Below are positions 34,656-43,401 of a stretch of DNA of 64,000 nt, one piece after another. Source of the DNA: Aeromicrobium senzhongii. GTDB taxonomy: Bacteria > Actinomycetota > Actinomycetes > Propionibacteriales > Nocardioidaceae. Each line of letters opens with the position of its first letter. The stretch's first letter is position 1. The notes below the pieces were generated by a model, which searched no databases, was not told the DNA's origin, and saw only the letters and a program-made list of their open reading frames with translations. The stretch spans positions 496,001 through 560,000 of the forward strand of contig NZ_CP060587.1 of NCBI RefSeq assembly GCF_014334735.1, read 5' to 3'. The translations under genes were made by a program, and so were the position numbers.

Positions 34656-36313
34656 GCGTGGGCGCCGGCGTTCAGCGATGCGGCGTCCTCGGCCAGCTCG
34701 TTCTTGCGGACCTTGCCCGTCGCCGTCATGGGCAGCGATCCCAGGACCGAGACGAGCGGCACCTTGTAGGTGGCCATGTTGGCCCGGGCCCACGTGACGA
34801 GCTCGGCGGCCGTGACGTCGCTGTCCGGCCGCGGCACCACGAAGGCGACCGGGCGCTGGCCGGTGTCGGGGTCGTCGGTGGGGACGACCGCGACCGAGTC
34901 GACGGCCGGGTGCTGGGCGAGCAGCATCTCGACGTCGGCGGGGAAGACGCTCATGCCGTTGACCTTGATCATCTCCTTGCGCCGGCCGAGGTAGTGCAGG
35001 AAGCCCCGCTCGTCGATGCGGCCGTTGTCGCCGGTGTGGATCCAGCCGTCGACCAGCTGCTCGCGCGTGGCCTCCTCGTTGCGCCAGTAGCCGTCCGTGA
35101 CGGAAGGGCTGCGCACGATGATCTCGCCGACCTCGCCCAGCGGGACGGGACGCTGCGTGCCGAGCTCGACGATGGCGATGTCGGTGCCGGGCACGGGCAC
35201 CCCGCAGAAGACGGGCTCGGAGAGCAGGTCGTAGTCGTCCTCGGCGAAGCCGTAGGGGACACAGTCGATCGTGTGCGTCTCGGTCATCCCGTACGACGAC
35301 TCGCGCAGCACGGAGCCCGGGACGCTCTCGGCCCAGCGACGGCGCACCTCGGGCGTCATCTTGCGGACGAACGACACGGCCTGCGGGTCGACCAGCGAGC
35401 TGAGGTCGTGCTGGGACAGGTCCTGGGTCTCCATCAGCTCGAGGTAGTTCTCGACCGTGCCGGTCATCAACGTGACCCGGTGGCGCTCGATCGCCTCGAC
35501 GGCCTGGGCGGCGTCCCAGCGCGGCATCAGGATGCTGGTGCCGCCGAGGACGAACGGGATGAGGATGCCCAGGTCCTCGCCGGCGATCCAGAAGATCGGC
35601 AGGTAGCACAGCGAGACGTAGCTGCCGTCGTACGGCATGGCGGTCGCGGTGGCGGCGCTGGCGACGGTGTAGAGCATGTGCCGCTGGCTGTGCCGGCAGC
35701 CCTTGGGCATGCCGGTCGTGCCGCCGGTGTAGTTCAGGGCCGCCAGCGAGTCGAGGTCGCCGTCGTCGCCCGGGTACGGGTCGGCGCTCGACGCGGCGTC
35801 CCAGCTGAACTCGCCGTCGCCGTCGACGAGCAGGACCGGGATCGCCGGCACGCGGTCGGAGCAGGCGTCCAGCACCTCGGCCAGCCGGCTCGTCGTCACG
35901 ACGAGGACGGGCTCGCTGTCGAGCAGCTCGTAGGCGAGCTCGGCCGGCTGGAACATGGGGTTGACGGGCACGTGCACGGCGCCCAGCCGCAGCACGGCCA
36001 GGAAGGCGATGGCGAACTCGGTGGAGTTGCCCAGGTAGATCGCCACGCGGTCACCGCGTCCGACGCCGTGCTGGGACATCCAGGTGGCCACGCGACGATG
36101 GGCCTCGTCGAGCTCGCGGTACGTGTACCGGGTGTCGCCCATCGCGAGGGCGAGGGTGTCGGGTCGTTCGCAGGCCCAGTGCGAGACGTGGGCCGGGATC
36201 GTGATCTCGCCGGCCGGGTAGACCACCTCGTCCGGGATGCCAGCGGGCCGGGCTGCCGACTGGAGCCGGCGGACCTCGGTCAGGTACTCGTCCAGGTTCT
36301 GGTGACTCGTCAT
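34652..36313 (-). CDS. AMP-forming acyl-CoA ligase
   Basis: A 553-residue ANL enzyme. The P-loop variant NYTGGTTGMPKGC is notable: the usual first Ser is Gly. The A5 region is ESSYGMTETHTID, the hinge GRRKEMIKVNGMSVFPADVE, and the C-terminal lysine motif TATGKVRKNEL. It lies downstream of two TTGACG-N4-TGTCAA operators and shares regulation with the fused carboxylase. It is different from the ligases at 1119 and 9227, with a longer N-terminus. Substrate unknown; a product suitable for carboxylation would fit the regulon. Confidence 0.87.
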   Translation of the reverse strand: MTSHQNLDEYLTEVRRLQSAARPAGIPDEVVYPAGEITIPAHVSHWACERPDTLALAMGDTRYTYRELDEAHRRVATWMSQHGVGRGDRVAIYLGNSTEFAIAFLAVLRLGAVHVPVNPMFQPAELAYELLDSEPVLVVTTSRLAEVLDACSDRVPAIPVLLVDGDGEFSWDAASSADPYPGDDGDLDSLAALNYTGGTTGMPKGCRHSQRHMLYTVASAATATAMPYDGSYVSLCYLPIFWIAGEDLGILIPFVLGGTSILMPRWDAAQAVEAIERHRVTLMTGTVENYLELMETQDLSQHDLSSLVDPQAVSFVRKMTPEVRRRWAESVPGSVLRESSYGMTETHTIDCVPYGFAEDDYDLLSEPVFCGVPVPGTDIAIVELGTQRPVPLGEVGEIIVRSPSVTDGYWRNEEATREQLVDGWIHTGDNGRIDERGFLHYLGRRKEMIKVNGMSVFPADVEMLLAQHPAVDSVAVVPTDDPDTGQRPVAFVVPRPDSDVTAAELVTWARANMATYKVPLVSVLGSLPMTATGKVRKNELAEDAASLNAGAHA

Positions 36314-36373
36314 GGGCCGGTGTGCCTCCGCAGGTGCAGGGGACGGCCGGACACGCGTGTGACGGCCGTCTCA

Positions 36374-36389
36374 TTGACGTTGGTGTCAA
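36374..36389. promoter_or_regulatory. TTGAC-N6-GTCAA operator, copy 3
   Basis: TTGACGTTGGTGTCAA lies 60 bases upstream of the ligase start on the minus strand. Confidence 0.72.
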
Positions 36390-36404
36390 CGAGTGAAGCC
36401 GACT

Positions 36405-36420
36405 TTGACGTTCGTGTCAA
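36405..36420. promoter_or_regulatory. TTGAC-N6-GTCAA operator, copy 4
   Basis: TTGACGTTCGTGTCAA starts 31 bases after copy 3, nearly the same paired arrangement as copies 1 and 2. Confidence 0.72.
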
Positions 36421-36426
36421 CACCCC

Positions 36427-37113
36427 TCAGCGGGACAGCGGCGTGGCTCCCGCGAGGGTGGTCGCCAGCTCGGCGTACTGGAACCCGATGGAGGTCGGGG
36501 TCCGGCTCGAGCCGTGCCGGTACCAGCGGGCGACGTCGACGCAGGCCGAGAGGATCATGATCTTGGTCCACTCCACGTCGGCGATCCGGAAGACGCCCTC
36601 GTCGCACCCCGCGCGCAGGATCTGCAGCACGTGCTCCTCGACGCCCCGCCGCAGGGTCCAGACGTCGGCGAACTCGGGCCCTCGGTGCAGCCGGACCTCG
36701 TACTCGATCGAGCGCGAGAGCAGGTTCATCTCGGCGTTCCAGGTGGCGAACGAGGCGACGCCGAGCCGCAGCTGCGTCAGCGGGTCGGCGCCTTGGCGGG
36801 CCGCGTCGCTGAACGCGCCCGTGGATGCGACGTGCCCGTCCAGGGCGATGCGATGGAAGAGCTCCTGCTTGGACGCGAAATGGATGTAGACCGCGGCGGG
36901 ACTCATGCCGGACCGAGCGGCGATCTCGCGGGTCGAGGCGCCGTGGTAGCCCCGGTCGACGAACGCCAGGGTGGCGCCGCAGAGCACCTTGCGCGACGCG
37001 CCGGTGGCGCGCTCGCGCCAGAAGTCCTCGAGCCGTCGCTCGGCGTGCTCGCGATCGACGACGAGCGCCCGCGGCAGCTCGCAGTCGGTCCGGGGGTGAG
37101 GGGTCTTCGTCAT
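36427..37113 (-). CDS. TetR-family regulator of the split-carboxylase operons
   Basis: A 228-residue TetR protein. HTH: LCGATLAFVDRGYHGASTREIAARSGMSPAAVYIHFASKQELFHRIA. There is an N-terminal arm of about 45 residues before the HTH, and a C-terminal helical domain. It is divergent from the biotin carrier gene at 37227. TAAGC-N4-GCTTA operators lie between them and again before the carboxyltransferase gene at 37643, so it is the natural candidate repressor of both units. Confidence 0.86.
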   Translation of the reverse strand: MTKTPHPRTDCELPRALVVDREHAERRLEDFWRERATGASRKVLCGATLAFVDRGYHGASTREIAARSGMSPAAVYIHFASKQELFHRIALDGHVASTGAFSDAARQGADPLTQLRLGVASFATWNAEMNLLSRSIEYEVRLHRGPEFADVWTLRRGVEEHVLQILRAGCDEGVFRIADVEWTKIMILSACVDVARWYRHGSSRTPTSIGFQYAELATTLAGATPLSR

Positions 37114-37173
37114 CGTCCTGCTCCGTCCCGTCTGGGCGGCTGGGTGCTCGCGGCGACGTTCCGGGATCCAGCA

Positions 37174-37187
37174 TAAGCGTATGCTTA
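37174..37187. promoter_or_regulatory. TAAGC-N4-GCTTA operator, copy 1
   Basis: TAAGCGTATGCTTA lies midway between the divergent TetR (start 37113) and biotin carrier (start 37227) genes. Confidence 0.7.
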
Positions 37188-37226
37188 GCCGCCATCTGCG
37201 AATCGTCGAATGGGAAGGACCGTGTC

Positions 37227-37442
37227 ATGACCGATGTGCGCGCCGAATTGTCGGCCTCGGTGTTCAAGCTCGAGGTCGCGGTGGGGGACCGCGTCGAGCA
37301 GGACCAGCCCCTGCTCGTGCTCGAGTCGATGAAGATGGAGATCCCCGTGGTCGCGCCGCGCGCTGGCGAGGTTCAGGAGTTGCTGGTATCCGAGGGTGAA
37401 ATGGTCGCTGAGGGTGCCGTCGTCGCACGCCTCGCCGACTGA
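37227..37442 (+). CDS. Small biotin carboxyl carrier protein (TB7.3-like)
   Basis: A 71-residue stand-alone biotinyl domain. The biotin-accepting lysine is residue 36 in VLESMKMEIP, flanked by the two symmetric beta halves (VGDRVEQDQPLLVL and SEGEMVAEGAVVARL). Length and layout match the small mycobacterial biotinylated protein TB7.3. It carries carboxybiotin between the biotin carboxylase (46181) and the carboxyltransferase (37643), which lie in the next operon. It has its own promoter and terminator, so it can be made in excess. Confidence 0.88.
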   Translation: MTDVRAELSASVFKLEVAVGDRVEQDQPLLVLESMKMEIPVVAPRAGEVQELLVSEGEMVAEGAVVARLAD

Positions 37443-37457
37443 CCGCACCGTCTCGCA

Positions 37458-37491
37458 CGCCGCCCGAGCCGCTCTGACGGCTCGGGCGGCG
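37458..37491 (+). terminator. Terminator after the biotin carrier gene
   Basis: The perfect 13-bp stem CGCCGCCCGAGCC / GGCTCGGGCGGCG with an 8-base loop is followed by GTGTTTC. Confidence 0.78.
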
Positions 37492-37506
37492 GTGTTTCAT
37501 CGGAGA

Positions 37507-37520
37507 TGAAATTGGTTTCA
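37507..37520. promoter_or_regulatory. TGAA-N6-TTCA palindrome, site 7
   Basis: TGAAATTGGTTTCA lies upstream of the carboxyltransferase operon, 11 kb away from the other copies. It suggests cross-control by the region 1 regulators. Confidence 0.55.
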
Positions 37521-37573
37521 GTTTCCTCTTGCGCCGTGTGACGCCGATCACCTAAGTTGGCTGCTTGCAGGAC

Positions 37574-37589
37574 CTAAGCGTTCGCTTAG
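37574..37589. promoter_or_regulatory. TAAGC-N4-GCTTA operator, copy 2
   Basis: CTAAGCGTTCGCTTAG, a 12-base symmetric site, lies 53 bases upstream of the carboxyltransferase GTG start. Confidence 0.72.
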
Positions 37590-37642
37590 ATTCTTCGGTC
37601 AGCGTGGCGCCCGCCGCCTCGCTGGAGACGGAAAGGGCACCA

Positions 37643-39196
37643 GTGAGCCACGTGTGGTCCGACGAGATCGAGGAGATCGCCCGCCGACGCGGGTGGGCCG
37701 AGCTGCTCGGCGGCGAGGAGAAGATCCGCCGTCAGCACGCGACCGGTCGCAGCACCGTGCGGGAGCGCATCCTCGACCTGCTCGACGCCGACAGCTTCGA
37801 GGAGATCGGCGCGCTCGCGGGCTTCGCGACGGTCTCCGAGGACGGCACCACCGTGTCCGTGATGCCGGCGAACTTCCTCTTCGGCCTCGGCGAGATCGAC
37901 GGCCGCCGGGTCGCGCTCGGTGCCGACGACTTCACCATCCGCGGCGGCGCGGCCGACGCGTCGATCATGGCCAAGCAGGTCGACTCCGAGCGCCTCGCCG
38001 CGGCGATGCGCGTCCCGCTCGTGCGCCTGGTCGAGGGCACCGGCGGCGGTGGCAGCGTCCGGATGGTCGAGGACGCGGGCTACACCTACGTGCCGGCCAA
38101 CCCGGGCTGGGACGCCGTCGTCGAGAACCTCTCGGTCGTGCCGGTCGTGGCCGCGTGCATGGGGCCCGTCGCCGGGCTGGGCGCCGGCCGGGTCGCGATG
38201 AGCCACTTCAGCGTCCTGATCGAGCAGGTGGCGCAGATGTTCGTCGCCGGCCCGCCGGTCGTGAAGCACGCGACGGGCGAGCACCTCACCAAGGAGGAGC
38301 TCGGCGGAGCCGACGTGCACCGCCGCAGTGGCGCGATCGACCGCATCGTCCCCGACGAGAAGGCGGCGCTGCAGGCCGTGCGCGACTTCCTGTCCTACCT
38401 GCCGGCCAGCGTCCACGACGTCCCGCCGGTCGTCGCCGGAGCGGAGCCTGCGGGCTCGGCCGACGCGCTGGCCGACGTCGTCCCGCGGAACCGCCGCCAG
38501 CCGTACCGCCTGCGGACGATCCTCGACGCGGTCTTCGACGCCGGTTCGAACTTCGAGTACGCGGGATACGGGGCCTCGGTCTACACCGGGCTGGCCCGCC
38601 TCGACGGCCACCCGGTCGGCGTCGTCGCCACGGATCCGTACAAGGGCGCGACCATGACGCCCAACGGCGCCGACGCCCTCACCCGGCTGATCGACCTGTG
38701 CGAGACCTTCCACCTGCCGATCGTCAGCCTCACCGACCAGGCCGGGATGATGATCGGTCTGCAGGCCGAGAAGTCGGCCTCGATCCGTCGCGGCGCCCGT
38801 GCCGTCGTCGCGGCGTACCAGGCCCGGGTGCCCATGGCCGAGGTCATCGTCCGCCGGGTCTTCGGCGTCGGCGGCGCGGGCCAGATCAACCGCCACCGGT
38901 TCAGCCGGCAGTGGGCCTGGCCCTCGGGCGACTGGGGCTCGCTGCCCGTCGAGGGCGGCGTCGAAGCGGCCTACCGCGCCGACCTGGAGGCGTCCGACGA
39001 CCCCGAGGCCCTCATGGCGCAGATCCATGCCCGGCTCGAGGTCGCACGCTCGCCGTTCCGGACTGCCGAGCGCTACGGCGTCCAGGACCTGATCGACCCC
39101 CGGTCCACCCGCGAGGTGCTCGTCCGGTGGGTCCACGACGCCTACCGCGTGGTCCCCGAGCTCGTCGGGCCGCCCTCCTTCGGGACGAGGCCGTGA
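37643..39196 (+). CDS. Acyl-CoA carboxylase carboxyltransferase subunit
   Basis: A 517-residue carboxyltransferase (AccD/PccB/MccB class) with N and C crotonase-like halves. N-half segments include EKIRRQHATGRSTVRERI and LVEGTGGGGSVRM. The C-half has ATDPYKGATMTPNGADALTRLIDLCETFHLPIVSLTDQAGMMIG. The GTG at 37643 follows a GAAAGGG ribosome site; an upstream TTG at 37565 would run through the operator. It transfers CO2 from biotin to an acyl-CoA. It heads an eight-gene operon ending in the biotin carboxylase. Whether the substrate is propionyl-, methylcrotonyl-, geranyl- or another acyl-CoA is not determined. Confidence 0.87.
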   Translation: MSHVWSDEIEEIARRRGWAELLGGEEKIRRQHATGRSTVRERILDLLDADSFEEIGALAGFATVSEDGTTVSVMPANFLFGLGEIDGRRVALGADDFTIRGGAADASIMAKQVDSERLAAAMRVPLVRLVEGTGGGGSVRMVEDAGYTYVPANPGWDAVVENLSVVPVVAACMGPVAGLGAGRVAMSHFSVLIEQVAQMFVAGPPVVKHATGEHLTKEELGGADVHRRSGAIDRIVPDEKAALQAVRDFLSYLPASVHDVPPVVAGAEPAGSADALADVVPRNRRQPYRLRTILDAVFDAGSNFEYAGYGASVYTGLARLDGHPVGVVATDPYKGATMTPNGADALTRLIDLCETFHLPIVSLTDQAGMMIGLQAEKSASIRRGARAVVAAYQARVPMAEVIVRRVFGVGGAGQINRHRFSRQWAWPSGDWGSLPVEGGVEAAYRADLEASDDPEALMAQIHARLEVARSPFRTAERYGVQDLIDPRSTREVLVRWVHDAYRVVPELVGPPSFGTRP

Positions 39197-39197
39197 C

Positions 39198-40877
39198 ATG
39201 ACCGCAGCACACCTCTCCGGGGCCGAGCTGGAGCAGCTCCTGGAGTTCGACTTCGCGACCGCCGTGGACGCCTTGGACCACCACGTGGCGCACGCGCCCG
39301 ACCGCCGGGCCGTCGTGTACGGCGAGACCGGCGAGACGCTGACGTACGCCGAGTTCGGCACCCTGACCGACCACGTCGCCGGCAACCTCGGGCGACTCGG
39401 GGTCGGCCCGGGGGACCGGGTCAGCCTGCTCACGACCAACCCGCTCGTCGCGACCGTGCTGATGTACGGGCTGTGGAAGGCCGGGGCCGTGTACGCGCCC
39501 GTCAACTTCCAGTACGGCGGCGACCTGCTGGCCTACCAGCTCGACGACACCCGCCCCGCCGTGCTGTTCGTCGACCGGGCCCTGCGCGAGCGGATCGACC
39601 AGATCGACGCCCAGCTCGAGTGCTCGCCGCGCGTCGTCGTGCTCGACGGGCTGCGCGACGGCGAGCTCGGCGACCTGCTGCGACCGGCCGAGCGGCCGTC
39701 GGTGCGGGTGCAGTTCGACGACCCCGCCAACGTCATCTACACCTCCGGGACGACCGGCCCCTCCAAGGGCGTCGTGCAGTCGCACCGGTGGATCAACGGC
39801 TACTGCTGGGTCGGTCGCAAGATGCTCACCCCCGACGACGTGGTCTACAACGACCTGCCGATGTACCACGTCGGTGGAGCGCACTTCAACGTCGTGCGCG
39901 CGCTGTGGTCCGGCGCGTCGGTCAGCCTGTGGGACCGCTTCAGCCCGAGCGAGTTCTGGCGCCGCGTGCGCGACGGCGGGTGCACGACGGCGGTGCTGCT
40001 CGACGTCATGACGCCGTGGCTGCTCAACGCCGAGCCGTCCGACGACGACCGCCGCAACCCGCTGAACAAGGTGCACATGCAGCCACTGCCGGCCAACCAC
40101 CACGAATTCGCGCTGCGGTTCGGCATCGACTTTGTGACCTCGGGCTTCGGGCAGTCCGAGTCCGGCAACCCGCTGGTGACGCTGACGCGGCAGACCGACC
40201 CGGGGGAGGGCACCCCGGACGACCTCTACCGCGGCCTCTCCCACGCCCGGCTGCACGAGATCTTCGAGGAGCACGGCCTGCTCGTCCGGCGGGGCGCCGA
40301 CCCCATGCCGAAGGGCATCATGGGCACGCCGACGCCGTTCCTCGAGGTGGCGATCCTCGACGACCGCGACCGGATCTGCCCCGACGGCGTCGTCGGCCAG
40401 CTGGCGCTGCGCCCCCGCGTCCCGTCACTCGTCCACGACGAGTACCTGGCCAAGCCCGAGGCGACCGTCAAGGCCTGGCGCAACCTGTGGTTCCACACCG
40501 GCGACGCGGCGCTGCGCGACGAGGACGGCGTCTTCGTCTACATCGACCGCCTGGGCGACCGCATCCGCGTCCGCGGCGAGAACATCTCCGGATTCCACAT
40601 CGAGGAGCTGCTCGTGAAGCACCCCTCGATCGCCCTGGCCGCGGTCATCGCGGTTCCAGGTGCCGACGGCGACGAGGACGACGTCGTGGCGTTCGTCGAG
40701 GTGGCCGACGGGCACGACTTCGATCGCACCGCGATCGACCAGCACTGTCTCGACACGATGCCGAAGTTCATGCGGCCGCGTGACGTGATCCCGGTGGACC
40801 GGATCCCCCGGACCCCCACCAACAAGATCGAGAAGTACAAGCTGCGCAAGCAGTGGACGGAAGGGCAGGCATCATGA
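39198..40877 (+). CDS. AMP-forming acyl-CoA ligase (CaiC-like)
   Basis: A 559-residue ANL enzyme. P-loop IYTSGTTGPSKGVVQ, the A5 region SGFGQSESGNP, hinge GDRIRVRGENISGFHIEE, and C-terminal catalytic lysine region PRTPTNKIEKYKLR, where Asn-Lys replaces the common Gly-Lys. Such RGENIS/TNKIEK enzymes resemble the CaiC-type ligases. Only one base separates it from the carboxyltransferase stop, and its end overlaps the SBP start, so uptake, CoA activation and carboxylation are cotranscribed. Confidence 0.87.
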   Translation: MTAAHLSGAELEQLLEFDFATAVDALDHHVAHAPDRRAVVYGETGETLTYAEFGTLTDHVAGNLGRLGVGPGDRVSLLTTNPLVATVLMYGLWKAGAVYAPVNFQYGGDLLAYQLDDTRPAVLFVDRALRERIDQIDAQLECSPRVVVLDGLRDGELGDLLRPAERPSVRVQFDDPANVIYTSGTTGPSKGVVQSHRWINGYCWVGRKMLTPDDVVYNDLPMYHVGGAHFNVVRALWSGASVSLWDRFSPSEFWRRVRDGGCTTAVLLDVMTPWLLNAEPSDDDRRNPLNKVHMQPLPANHHEFALRFGIDFVTSGFGQSESGNPLVTLTRQTDPGEGTPDDLYRGLSHARLHEIFEEHGLLVRRGADPMPKGIMGTPTPFLEVAILDDRDRICPDGVVGQLALRPRVPSLVHDEYLAKPEATVKAWRNLWFHTGDAALRDEDGVFVYIDRLGDRIRVRGENISGFHIEELLVKHPSIALAAVIAVPGADGDEDDVVAFVEVADGHDFDRTAIDQHCLDTMPKFMRPRDVIPVDRIPRTPTNKIEKYKLRKQWTEGQAS

Positions 40878-42391
40878 CCATTCGATCCCGATGGGGGGCC
40901 GCCGCCTCGGCGGTGCTCCTCACTGTGCTCGCCGCCTGCGGTGGCGGCGGCGGGTCCGGCGACTCCGACCGGGCCCTGCGTGTGGCGGCGGCGTCCGACG
41001 CCTCGTCGCTCGACCCGATCCGCGGCAACGCGGGCACGGACCACGTGCTGCTCTACCCGCTCTACGACACGCTCGTCTCCTACTCGACGGGCCTCGAGCC
41101 CGAGCCCGGCCTGGCCGAGTCGTGGGAGCAGAAGTCGCCGACGGAGCTGACGCTCAAGCTGCGCGAGGGCCTGACGTTCCACGACGGCGAGCCGCTCGAC
41201 GCCGAGGCGGTCGTCTACAACGCCGAGCGCGCGCTGGGCGAGGGCTCGAACATCCAGGCCGACCTGGCGTCTGTCGAGAAGGTCACCGCGGACGACGAGC
41301 TCACGGTGACCTACCACCTCAAGGCTGCGGACGCCTCGCTGCTGCTCGTGCTCGCGGACCGCGCGGGCATGATGGTCTCGCCGAAGGCCGCCGAGGCCGC
41401 CAGCGGCGACCTCAGCACCAAGCCCGTCGGCGCCGGTGGCTGGAAGTTCAAGGAGTGGAAGCGCGGCAGCGTCCTCAAGGTCACGAAGTTCGCCGACTAC
41501 TGGGACACCGACGCCGAGCGCGTCTCCGCGATCGACTTCAACATCATCCCCGAGCCGAAGACCCGGGTGACCTCGCTGCGCTCCGGTCAGCAGGACGTCG
41601 CGATGGAGATCTCGCCGTCCGACAGCGACGCGCTCGACAAGGCCGACAACGTCTCGCTCGACGCGTCGCCGCGCGTGAACCTCAACCAGGTCTACCTGAA
41701 CAAGGCGGCGCCCGAGCTCAGCGATCCCGACGTCCGCAAGGCGCTGTCGCTCGCGATCAACCGTGAGGCACTGCTCAAGAGCGGCTACTTCGGCCGGGGC
41801 GTCATCGCCGACGGCATCGTCCCCGGCGGGGACTACTGGGCCGCGCCGCCGGCCTCGGTGAAGTCCGAGTACGACCCCGACCGGGCGAAGCAGCTGCTCG
41901 CGCAGGCCGGCAAGAGCGACCTGTCGTTCGACATGATCGCCAACGCCGACTCCGCGACGATCCGCGTGGCCGAGATCCTCAAGGAGCAGTGGGCGGCGGT
42001 CGGTGTGACGGTGAACCTGCGCCCGCTCGAGATCGTCCAGGCGACGAACGACTACTTCAACGACCGCAAGGCGCCTGCCCTGCTGTCGCAGTGGACCGGT
42101 CGTCCCGACCCCGCGATGAGCTACCGCCTGATGTTCTCGGGCGAGGGCTACTTCAACACCTCGGACGAGGGCACACCCGGTCTGGAGAAGGCGCTCGGCC
42201 AGGCCGACGTCTCGACCGAGCCGCAGGCGCGCAAGCCCGGACTCGACGCTGCCGCCGAGGCGGTCTTCGCCGACACGCCGTGGCTGCCGCTGGTGTTCGG
42301 CGACTCGCTCGTCGGACTGGGCGACGACGTCAAGGGCTTCGAGGGCAACCTGCTCGGCAAGCCGAAGTTCATCGGGGTCAGCCTCGGCTGA
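40874..42391 (+). CDS. Solute-binding lipoprotein of peptide-type ABC transporter (SBP 4)
   Basis: A 505-residue SBP family 5 lipoprotein with signal sequence and lipobox LAACGG. It is more standard and only distantly related to SBPs 1-3: LRVAAASDASSLDPIRGN, then LTFHDGEPLDAEAVVYN. It is the receptor of the adjacent importer (42418-46176). Overlap with the ligase stop (ATGA) shows operon membership. A hairpin at its end may raise its share of the mRNA. Confidence 0.88.
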   Translation: MTIRSRWGAAASAVLLTVLAACGGGGGSGDSDRALRVAAASDASSLDPIRGNAGTDHVLLYPLYDTLVSYSTGLEPEPGLAESWEQKSPTELTLKLREGLTFHDGEPLDAEAVVYNAERALGEGSNIQADLASVEKVTADDELTVTYHLKAADASLLLVLADRAGMMVSPKAAEAASGDLSTKPVGAGGWKFKEWKRGSVLKVTKFADYWDTDAERVSAIDFNIIPEPKTRVTSLRSGQQDVAMEISPSDSDALDKADNVSLDASPRVNLNQVYLNKAAPELSDPDVRKALSLAINREALLKSGYFGRGVIADGIVPGGDYWAAPPASVKSEYDPDRAKQLLAQAGKSDLSFDMIANADSATIRVAEILKEQWAAVGVTVNLRPLEIVQATNDYFNDRKAPALLSQWTGRPDPAMSYRLMFSGEGYFNTSDEGTPGLEKALGQADVSTEPQARKPGLDAAAEAVFADTPWLPLVFGDSLVGLGDDVKGFEGNLLGKPKFIGVSLG

Positions 42392-42399
42392 GCCGAGGC
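42381..42399 (+). other. Hairpin spanning the SBP 4 stop codon
   Basis: GCCTCGG / CCGAGGC with a 5-base loop containing the TGA stop. Such hairpins often follow binding-protein genes and lower expression of downstream transporter genes relative to the receptor. Confidence 0.5.
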
Positions 42400-42417
42400 C
42401 AACAGGAGGTGACGGTC

Positions 42418-43401
42418 ATGCCACTGCTCACGGTCGAAGGACTGCAGGTCCACTTCGGTCAGCACGAGAACCAGGTCCAAGCCCTGTACGACGTCGATCT
42501 GACGATCGAGCCGGGCGAGATCGTGGGACTCGTCGGCGAGAGCGGAAGTGGCAAGACCGTCACCTCCCTGGCCCTGATGGGCCTGCTCGATCCGCGATCC
42601 TCGCGGATCGAGGGCCGGGCGGTCCTGGACGGAACGCCGCTGTGGGACGAGAAGGGCGAGCGCAGAACCGCGCGTCGTGACGTCCCCATGGCCATGGTCT
42701 TCCAGGAGCCGATGACGGCGCTGGACCCCGTGTTCACGGTGGGCTACCAGCTCATCGAGACCCTGCGGGTCCGGCGGGGGATGGGCAAGGCCCAGGCCCG
42801 CACCGAGTCCCTCTCGCTGCTCGATGCGGTCGGCATCTCCGATCCGAAGGCGCGCATGCGCGCGTACCCGCACGAGCTCTCCGGCGGCATGCGCCAGCGC
42901 GTCATGATCGCGATCGCGCTGGCCTGCGACCCGAAGCTGCTCATCGCGGACGAGCCCACCACCGCCGTCGACGTGACGATCCAGGCTCAGCTGCTCGACC
43001 TGATCAAGTCCCTGGCGAAGGAGCGCGGCATGGCGGTGCTCTTCGTGACCCACGACCTGGGCGTCGTCTCCGAGACGTGCGACCGGATGATCACGATGTA
43101 CGCGGGCCGGATCGTCGAGCGCGGCCCGGTCGCCTCGGTGCTGGCCTCGCCGGGTCACCCCTACACCGCGGGTCTGCTGGCGGCACTGCCGTCGCCGGAG
43201 TCGCGCGGCGGTCGGCTCGCGACGATCCCCGGTCGCGTGCCGCCGCCCGGATCGGTGGTGGAGGGGTGCGTGTTCCGTCCGCGGTGCCCCTTCGCCGCCG
43301 ACGAGTGCGCCCTGCCGCAGCAGCTGCTGCCGCTCTCGGACGCACGCGAGGTCCGCTGCATCCGCTCACACGAACTCGACTTCGAAGGAGTCGCCTCATG
43401 A
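42418..43401 (+). CDS. Oligopeptide-type ABC transporter ATPase 1 (DppD family), second importer
   Basis: A 327-residue ATP-binding subunit. Walker A GESGSGKT, signature LSGGMRQR, Walker [13 protein letters not shown]. The C-terminal oligopeptide-transporter region has the cysteine cluster [14 protein letters not shown] with a further Cys in RCIRSHE, a site known to bind an iron-sulfur cluster in DppD of E. coli. AGGAGG lies upstream of the ATG. It overlaps the next gene by four bases. Confidence 0.9.
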   Translation: MPLLTVEGLQVHFGQHENQVQALYDVDLTIEPGEIVGLVGESGSGKTVTSLALMGLLDPRSSRIEGRAVLDGTPLWDEKGERRTARRDVPMAMVFQEPMTALDPVFTVGYQLIETLRVRRGMGKAQARTESLSLLDAVGISDPKARMRAYPHELSGGMRQRVMIAIALACDPKLLIADEPTTAVDVTIQAQLLDLIKSLAKERGMAVLFVTHDLGVVSETCDRMITMYAGRIVERGPVASVLASPGHPYTAGLLAALPSPESRGGRLATIPGRVPPPGSVVEGCVFRPRCPFAADECALPQQLLPLSDAREVRCIRSHELDFEGVAS

